DNA from: Bacteroidales bacterium
GTDB lineage: Bacteria > Bacteroidota > Bacteroidia > Bacteroidales > P3
Length of the DNA: 48,038 bases
Direction: 5' to 3'
Assembly (NCBI GenBank): GCA_017962615.1
Contig: JAGCUZ010000061.1
Span: 1-48,038, forward strand
Below, one piece after another: positions 42,174 to 48,038 of the stretch. Numbering within the stretch: position 1 is the first letter of the stretch; each line of letters starts with the position of its first letter. A program made the translations under genes and the position numbers. The notes below the pieces were generated by a model that did not search any database, had not been told where the DNA came from, and saw only the letters and a program-made list of their open reading frames with translations.

Positions 42174-45100
42174 TTACTGTTTGACAAGTTTCAGGTAGGT
42201 TATCCGCTCTATGGCATCCGCACCATGTATGCTTTTAATACGTACTATATAGGTGCCCGTTGCAAGGTTGGCAACATTGAATGATGTTGTATTGCTGAAA
42301 GTGGCCATCTGCCGCCCCTTCATGTCCATCACCAGCACCTCGGTCACCTCGTCGTTGCTTACCACGCCAACCATTCCTGTTGCAGGGTTGGGCTTCAGCT
42401 GCGGCGCGTCGGTCGTCTCTGGCGGGACACCGCTTCCGCGTTTGCTTTGTTGCATACCTGGTTCTATAATTACAATACCGAGGTCGATGATGTAGCGATA
42501 CACGCATAAGCCTTGCCCTGTGCACACAAGTGCATACAGGTAGAAATTGCCCACCGTACTGGGCGACTCGAAGACACATAAACCTGTAAGGGCATGGCTC
42601 GTGGTATTGAAGTTGTAGTTGACTATCGATGCAGGACTGCTCCATACGGCCAGCACATTCGAAACCCAGCTCAAAGATGTCGCGAAGTCATAGTATTGCA
42701 ATTCCCCTCCCGAGAGAGAGGTGTTAAATGTGGCAATATTTCCAGCAGTCACTATGTCGGTCGTACAGTTTATGCTGGGTGTCAATTCCACGCTGAAGTA
42801 AGTTTCGCAGTTGTTGCAGCCGTCAATAAGTTTAAAGGTTGCTATAGTGGGTGTAAATTGTGTTACCCTAAGTATGATATTGAATGTAATACAGTTGCCT
42901 ACCCCCAAAGCATTTGGGGCGAATGTGGTGTTTGTCATTGTGATGTTGCCTGACCGGGTGTCGTACTGTGGTATCAGCTCTTTCAGGCAGCACCCTGGAT
43001 TGGAATTGTTGCACACCGTGACATCAATGTCGTAGAACATCTGGCAATTGCTCTCGGTTACTGAATTTATCTGGCAAGATACATCCAAGCCGTCGCATTT
43101 GCAATGGTCGGCTTTCGTAAGTACGAGCTGTTTCGACTTGGCTATGCAGTCATCATGGTAGTTTACGTCCAGCCGATATTTGCCGAAGCCATTCAGTGGC
43201 AGCAAAAGTGGGTGTGCGTTGCTGCCGAAGCTTTGGCCGGCAAAAGGATTGTTATTATAAAACCATTCCCATCCATATTCCTGCCACCACGGCAGCATAC
43301 CGTAGACTGGCAGTTCGGTAAAGGCGAGATTTTCACATATATTGTAGCAACCCGTAAGCAGAGCGTCGAAGTCGGGTGGCTCTGGCATTTTCAATATGGC
43401 TGAATCGGAGCGGCAGCCTGTATTATAGTCATAGTACCAAGCCATTGCCACGCCAGGGTAGTCGTAATAAGTGCCGGGACCATATCTGCCGTTGCTCCAA
43501 TGTGTCTCGTTAATATCGCTAACAAGTTTAATTGGCGATACGTGTATGCAGTGTGGATGCCCAAAACCAATATCAGGGGCTTGGGGAGGACCCTGCACAG
43601 GTAGCGTCAATGTGGTGGCCGAATTGGTGCAGCCGTGTGCATCGGTGACGGTAAGGTCGATAATATAGTTACAGGCGTTGTTGCCCGCGGGGAATGTCAC
43701 GGTGCCGGTGTTGTAATTTGAGGTCATGCCTGTCGTGGTGTTGTACACCGTCCACGAATACTGGTAGCTGTGATTGTCGTCAGGTTCGCCGTATAGCACT
43801 ATTGTCTCGCCTGTGCAGTAACTGTACTTCTTTGGGATTATTATTGCCGAGGGTTTGCCAAAGTACGACACGGATTGGCTTGCCTTGCCGGTGCAATAAT
43901 CATGGTTGAAGGCGTCTACATGGTACGTGCCTTCGCCATTTACAATACGAACGTTTGACTGGTTGGTCTCAGAGAATTCAATCCAATTGTAGTACGACGT
44001 GGCAGGCGGCGTTGCCAAGCTTGCCAGATATCGAATATATACATCAAGCCCGGGGCAAACAGGGTAACTGTACAAGAAATCCGTCCCGGCGACTTCCAGT
44101 GGATTCGTTTTCGAGACTATATCTATACTGTCTTTGCTTGCGCAACCATTCTCATCAATCACAGTGACCTTTACATGATATGGGGAAAGACCTCCAGTGT
44201 GTTTAAATGTATGATAAACAGAGCCGCCTACGGTGTCTAAGAAAGTGTCGTGGTCGCCGAACTCCCAGTGTGTCGACACCACAGTGTGCGGCGGGGCAAT
44301 GGCGGCGGTGAGTTCTATGGGTGTGTTGGTGCAAGTGGTGCTTTGGTTATATGGGTTGGCGGTGGTAATCGTAACGCTCGAGCCTGCACTGTTTGTAATG
44401 GTCACAGAGCCTATATTGCATGGGATGGAAAAGGTCTGCATGTCGTAGCCTGTCAACTTGAAGTCGAAGGTGCCGCCGTTGCCGGTGTAGTAGTTTATGG
44501 TGTCTTTGTTGACGCGGTATGTGCCCATCGTCGTGTTGTTTACCGACAGCGTCATGAACTTGTTGGTGTCGGTATACATCGACTTGTTGATAATGGTTAC
44601 GTAGGTGCAGTGCTTCTCTATATCGAACCGAGGCAGGAAGTCGACCGTAAACTGGGCATGGCCGCGGTAGCAGGGTTGGTCGCTTGTGGCGGCAGTTACC
44701 AAGTAATTGCCAACAGAGTCAATAGGTATGGTGACGGTCTGATTGTAGGTGCCTGTGTACGAAAGTGTACCATGCCAATCGCCCTGTATGTTCCATAAAA
44801 TGTTTGAAGGAGGGTTGGGGACCTGGAATTGTATATTCCTGTTGCAATAGTCGAAAGTGCCAACCTGCTGAACGGTCAGCGGGCCGCATGGTGTGCTGCC
44901 GCTACCGGCGCTGGTGCCCACGGTGACGGAACAGTATGGTGCTGTAAGGCTTGTGATGGTGCAGGTGTAGCTGCTTTGGTTGGGGTTGCCGGGCACAATG
45001 CTGCTGTTTGTCGTGGTGTGGCCCCACTCAAACAAGTAGTCGTTGGTGCTCATCGGCGGCACGGTATAGACATTGGTGCCGTCGTAGAATATGTCTACCA

Positions 45101-47342
45101 CTGGTTGAGGCGTCACGTATACGCTGGTGGTCACCGAGGTGTAGTATTCTCTGTTGGTGCAATAGTCGTAGGGGTTGCACGACATTGTTATATCGTAATA
45201 CCCCGACCTTTTGAATGTGTGGTTGAAGGGGTTGCCCGTATAGGTGTGGTTGTCGCCCGCTATGTTCCATTGGTAGTCGCCCGAGCAGCCTGTGCCCTGC
45301 AGTGATGCTTGCATCCACTGGCAGATGCCGTTGGGCGGCGTTATGCCGATGGTGGCGTTGGGATTGTCGGTTATCTGTAGATGTACGGTATCAGTGTCTG
45401 CAATCCCCGAACAGTAGGTGCGGTACAGGTACAGGTCAAACGTCTGTGTGTTGAATGGTTGGGGGAAATCGTTGATGCGCAGCGATATGGTGTTGGAATG
45501 CTTGTCGCCCTCGATGGTGGCGCAGTACTGTTTTTGGTCCGCCAGCTCCCATTTGTAGATTACTTCGGGTTGGTAGGGCACATCGTTGCCGGTCCATGTT
45601 ATCAATGTGCCAGGGCACACTACCTGCACATCCGACGGCAAAGAAACGGGCTCTAGTTCGAACGGCTCCACATGATGGCTGTACGCATTGTCCGAGCGGC
45701 ACCGCAGCCTGCGGTCGTAGGTGTAAACCTCCACATCGCACACCTCGTCGTCGTAGAACAGCGTTACGTCGTCGCCGCTTGCCGACGAGTTCGGCTCGCA
45801 TGCGGTTTGCCATATCAGGTTATACTCGGGGTTGTACGTCTTCCCCAGCAGATGTATGCCCGAACGGGGGCAGGCCACTGTGGGATTGCCCGGGTCCATG
45901 TTGAGTATGGTAGGCGCAGGCGGCGGGTCTTTCACCGAGATGACGAACTCTGCAACGTTGCAGTAATTAGGCTCAGAAGCGGTGATTTTGTACACGCCAG
46001 CCGCAGTGATGTTGCCTGTTGTAAAGAATTCCGTCTCGGGTTGCGACGAGATGTACACCTGGCCGTTATTGTAGAGGTCGTAAACCGTCCAAGTGCAGTA
46101 AGCACCGCTGTTCGTGGTATAGCGTGCGTTGTTGGTGAGGCATACAACGTCTTCGCCTTCAATCTCCAGCTTCGGCTTAACCTTCACCTCAAGTTGATGC
46201 GCGTTGAATGTGCCGCATGTCAGAAACTCGCACCCGTACTCCACATTTATAAAGTATGTGCCCGCCCTGTCAAACTTATATATAATCTTGTTTGCATCGT
46301 TGTAGCGTATCTCATCCACATCGTTACTGTTCGAAATGGTCCATGTGTATTTAGTGGAACCGTACAGCGGTACGCTGTATACTACAGCCTCGCCTTCGCA
46401 CACCGACGTCTGCCCTGCAATATCGACACCGTCTATTATAATGGGCACTTTCACGCTGAGATGCCCGTGGCAGGAGTTGCCCCCGCAAAGATTGCCGTCA
46501 AGGCTGATGACGCCGTAGCCATCCTGAGGATGACCCCATTCTACTATAAAAGTGTCCCTACCTTGTTCGCTTACCAACGTGCCACCATCTATAATCCATG
46601 TATAATTGCTGCAACTGGGCGATGTGGCTTGATACTTGACAAAACTGCCTTCACATGCGGTTCCGTAGCAGGAAATCACCAAGGGGTCGCCTTTGAGTGT
46701 ATCTATATAGAATTCCTCCTCGTCGTAACAACCACAATTGTTGTACACCCTGTGCGTTATGGTGCAGCCAGAGGTGACGTTTTCAAGTGTGAAATTGCGT
46801 GATGTACTTGTTGTGCCACATCCTTCCCATAAATAACCGACTATGTCGCTGTTTGTAGTGTGGGAATCGTCCGTGAACTCAACGTTCATGCCTTTGCATA
46901 TTTTTATTACATGGTTACTGTTGTAGCTCGGAACCGTGATGGCTCCCGCCACAGGAGTTTCCACAATGCTCACCAGACGGCTTTGGCTGTATGTGTAACC
47001 TGCATCGGTTGTTATCGTTACGACCAAGAAACCCTGACCGGCGCTGCCCCACGTTACAATTGCATTTTCGTTGTTCGAGTAATCTAAATTGCCGCCTTCC
47101 ACATACCACGACCAACTCTCAACGTTGTCTCCGTTGGTGTTGGCATAGGCAACATATTCCACTTTCATCCCTTCGCAGACGACCAATGTCTCGGGAAGTT
47201 CGTCTACATAAAACGGTCCTTCATTTGGCAATAGGCATTTGGCTTCAAAGTTGCCAGTAATCAGAATGCTGTAGCCCTGGGCATGGATGCCCACGGACAT
47301 CATGCTCGTCAAGAGCATACATAAAATAAAAAACTTTTTCAT
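42174..47342 (-). CDS. Giant T9SS protein with PKD-like domains
   Basis: A 1722-residue exported protein. Signal peptide about 1-21 (VGIHAQ). The body is a string of roughly 90-residue beta-sandwiches of PKD/Ig type, many opening with a VCEG- or CxG-type turn (ETLVVCEGMKVEY, QTSVCEGEAVVYS, SYCTGETIVLYG) and containing WxxxGG or YxWxV strands. A cysteine-rich region near 1500-1570 (CKCDGLDVSCQIN, NPGCCLKEL) precedes the end. Residues about 1645-1722 are a T9SS sorting domain (LKPNPATGMVGVVSNDE). I start at MKKFFILCML, giving a normal signal peptide. Ligand unknown. It is first in a two-gene operon with the 661-residue T9SS protein. Confidence 0.85.
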   Translation of the reverse strand: MKKFFILCMLLTSMMSVGIHAQGYSILITGNFEAKCLLPNEGPFYVDELPETLVVCEGMKVEYVAYANTNGDNVESWSWYVEGGNLDYSNNENAIVTWGSAGQGFLVVTITTDAGYTYSQSRLVSIVETPVAGAITVPSYNSNHVIKICKGMNVEFTDDSHTTNSDIVGYLWEGCGTTSTSRNFTLENVTSGCTITHRVYNNCGCYDEEEFYIDTLKGDPLVISCYGTACEGSFVKYQATSPSCSNYTWIIDGGTLVSEQGRDTFIVEWGHPQDGYGVISLDGNLCGGNSCHGHLSVKVPIIIDGVDIAGQTSVCEGEAVVYSVPLYGSTKYTWTISNSNDVDEIRYNDANKIIYKFDRAGTYFINVEYGCEFLTCGTFNAHQLEVKVKPKLEIEGEDVVCLTNNARYTTNSGAYCTWTVYDLYNNGQVYISSQPETEFFTTGNITAAGVYKITASEPNYCNVAEFVISVKDPPPAPTILNMDPGNPTVACPRSGIHLLGKTYNPEYNLIWQTACEPNSSASGDDVTLFYDDEVCDVEVYTYDRRLRCRSDNAYSHHVEPFELEPVSLPSDVQVVCPGTLITWTGNDVPYQPEVIYKWELADQKQYCATIEGDKHSNTISLRINDFPQPFNTQTFDLYLYRTYCSGIADTDTVHLQITDNPNATIGITPPNGICQWMQASLQGTGCSGDYQWNIAGDNHTYTGNPFNHTFKRSGYYDITMSCNPYDYCTNREYYTSVTTSVYVTPQPVVDIFYDGTNVYTVPPMSTNDYLFEWGHTTTNSSIVPGNPNQSSYTCTITSLTAPYCSVTVGTSAGSGSTPCGPLTVQQVGTFDYCNRNIQFQVPNPPSNILWNIQGDWHGTLSYTGTYNQTVTIPIDSVGNYLVTAATSDQPCYRGHAQFTVDFLPRFDIEKHCTYVTIINKSMYTDTNKFMTLSVNNTTMGTYRVNKDTINYYTGNGGTFDFKLTGYDMQTFSIPCNIGSVTITNSAGSSVTITTANPYNQSTTCTNTPIELTAAIAPPHTVVSTHWEFGDHDTFLDTVGGSVYHTFKHTGGLSPYHVKVTVIDENGCASKDSIDIVSKTNPLEVAGTDFLYSYPVCPGLDVYIRYLASLATPPATSYYNWIEFSETNQSNVRIVNGEGTYHVDAFNHDYCTGKASQSVSYFGKPSAIIIPKKYSYCTGETIVLYGEPDDNHSYQYSWTVYNTTTGMTSNYNTGTVTFPAGNNACNYIIDLTVTDAHGCTNSATTLTLPVQGPPQAPDIGFGHPHCIHVSPIKLVSDINETHWSNGRYGPGTYYDYPGVAMAWYYDYNTGCRSDSAILKMPEPPDFDALLTGCYNICENLAFTELPVYGMLPWWQEYGWEWFYNNNPFAGQSFGSNAHPLLLPLNGFGKYRLDVNYHDDCIAKSKQLVLTKADHCKCDGLDVSCQINSVTESNCQMFYDIDVTVCNNSNPGCCLKELIPQYDTRSGNITMTNTTFAPNALGVGNCITFNIILRVTQFTPTIATFKLIDGCNNCETYFSVELTPSINCTTDIVTAGNIATFNTSLSGGELQYYDFATSLSWVSNVLAVWSSPASIVNYNFNTTSHALTGLCVFESPSTVGNFYLYALVCTGQGLCVYRYIIDLGIVIIEPGMQQSKRGSGVPPETTDAPQLKPNPATGMVGVVSNDEVTEVLVMDMKGRQMATFSNTTSFNVANLATGTYIVRIKSIHGADAIERITYLKLVKQ

Positions 47343-47882
47343 AATGTTTTTAGATTTTAAATTAGTTTTTGTTGTCAACGTATGATGCTGATTGTCAAAT
47401 CTCAATATTGAAAATCACCCTCAAAACAGCCCCCTTTTCCTCGAGATTCGGCACTGCAAATATACAAACTTTCCCGATACTACCAAGAAAAAAATATGAA
47501 ATCTGCAATATTTTTTTCGATAAAATGCCAACAAAGTTATCAACAATACAATAACACCATGAATGTCAACTGATAACAAGCATAATATTTTTTACAATCA
47601 TTAATCATATCCCACCATTCACCAACACTTTCACTCCCACCCGTCCATACCGCCAAGACAGCAACACCCATGTCGCCATGCCCCGATAAATATTGTGTGG
47701 CACCTCAACGATTTTGTCGCCAGCCACTTTTTAATTTCTTTTAGTTCTCCGACTGCGCAGCAGTCCTTTTTCTTTTAGTTCTTTTAGTTGCTCATTAATT
47801 TTATTGATTCAATAGGTATTCGCAGGCATGCCACTGATTGAGCAAAAACCGCGCCAGCCACTTAAAACTTAAAACTAATAAC
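47343..47882. other. Intergenic region upstream of the PKD-like gene
   Basis: 540 bp without an intact gene. It contains the PKD-like gene's promoter box (47457-47464, minus) and a segment (47532-47642) similar to that at 39426-39535. Repeat copy 5 (from 47717) runs into the coding end of the next minus-strand gene. Other DNA is AT-rich with no further structure I can see. Confidence 0.6.
47457..47464 (-). promoter_or_regulatory. -7 box for the PKD-like T9SS operon
   Basis: On the minus strand TATATTTG fits TAnnTTTG, 115 bp upstream of the ATG at 47342. It is preceded (minus) by the same conserved module seen before the FN3 adhesin. Confidence 0.45.
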
Positions 47883-47892
47883 TTAAAGCTTA
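47717..47892. repeat. Heptad/hairpin intergenic repeat, copy 5
   Basis: Core CGCCAGCCACTT (47717-), T-rich TTCTTTTAGTT repeats around GACTGCGCAGCAGTC, a spacer, then core CGCGCCAGCCACTT and heptads (CTTAAAA, CTAATAA, CTTAAAG) running over the stop of the next minus-strand gene. Positions 47721-47789 match copies 1 and 2 apart from one extra T. The right half matches copy 4 almost base for base. Confidence 0.85.
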
Positions 47893-48038
47893 GTTATTTT
47901 CTCCCTTCTCACTCCCGTGTCGGTGCGCACCTCGAGGTAGTAGACGCCTGCGGCGAGGTGCGAGAGGTCGATCCTCCCGTCGCGGCAGGCCACGCGCTCA
48001 CGGTGTCCCAAGGTCGATAGTACAGCAGCCTCCTTCAC
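47883..48038 (-). CDS. C-terminal end of a T9SS cargo gene (cut by the window edge)
   Basis: The last 51 residues (from VKEAAVLSTLGHRERVACR to GVRREKITKL) of a minus-strand gene that continues past 48038. They are nearly identical to the end of the 661-residue protein at 40166-42151, including the final Lys-Leu-stop encoded inside a heptad repeat. It therefore encodes another T9SS sorting domain; the rest of the protein is outside the window. Confidence 0.85.
   Translation of the reverse strand: MKEAAVLSTLGHRERVACRDGRIDLSHLAAGVYYLEVRTDTGVRREKITKL

Overview
The window looks like a Bacteroidales chromosome segment (phylum Bacteroidota), probably from an uncultured, T9SS-bearing lineage. The evidence is five large exported proteins, plus a sixth cut by the right edge, that end in type IX secretion (Por) C-terminal sorting domains. 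Promoter -7 boxes have the Bacteroidota form TAnnTTTG, and most genes lack a Shine-Dalgarno sequence. Family choices also fit the phylum: a compact SpeA-type decarboxylase, NhaD, the long YidC, a C10 protease and BspA-type leucine-rich repeats. Coding DNA is fairly GC-rich and intergenic DNA is AT-rich. I see no rRNA, tRNA, CRISPR array or complete insertion sequence.

Layout. 1-2800: REP-like hairpins, then an arginine decarboxylase-like gene and an EamA exporter (both minus). 2957-6521: a tight plus-strand run of a metallophosphoesterase, a stand-alone GHKL ATPase, a protein with a TerB-like C-terminus, and an exported protein of the type often labelled 'asparagine synthetase B'. 6726-8177: a T9SS-exported beta-propeller protein. 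8305-16407 (minus): a 2700-residue mosaic of C10 protease, BACON, BspA LRRs, Cys-rich repeats, InlB-like repeats and a T9SS tail. 16408-17012: a gene-poor stretch with a MITE-like element and hairpins. 17013-19878: an OmpA-type lipoprotein divergent from a ClC/CBS transporter. 20089-28189 (minus): NhaD overlapping a lysozyme-like membrane protein, then a Wzz-like, O-antigen-ligase-like, FN3 lipoprotein and barrel-protein operon. 28281-30796: a four-helix-bundle (S23/IVP) gene and YidC. 31171-32483: small lipoprotein and envelope genes. 32678-39193: a 2171-residue FN3/adhesin T9SS protein. 39637-40090: a toxin-antitoxin remnant with a truncated PIN toxin. 40166-47342: a two-gene T9SS operon (PKD-like protein, then a propeller-like protein). 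47883-48038: the tail of another T9SS gene.

The most unusual content is between the genes. A dispersed repeat family combines AT-rich heptanucleotide arrays (CTTAAAA, CTTATAA, CTAATAA), a GC-rich core (AGTGGCTGRCGCGG) and a small hairpin (GACTGCGCAGCAGTC). It occurs near 19.9, 25.4, 28.2, 28.7, 40.1 and 47.8 kb. At six stop codons the repeat begins within a few bases of the stop, or supplies it, and always in the same orientation relative to the gene. One copy abuts the broken PIN gene, another copy brackets the four-helix-bundle gene, and two copies share 79 identical bases. I read this as a stop-codon-anchored repetitive element, possibly mobile, that I do not recognise as a described family.

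Functionally the window is dominated by the cell surface: exported adhesins and proteases, surface-polysaccharide assembly, envelope biogenesis and ion transport.
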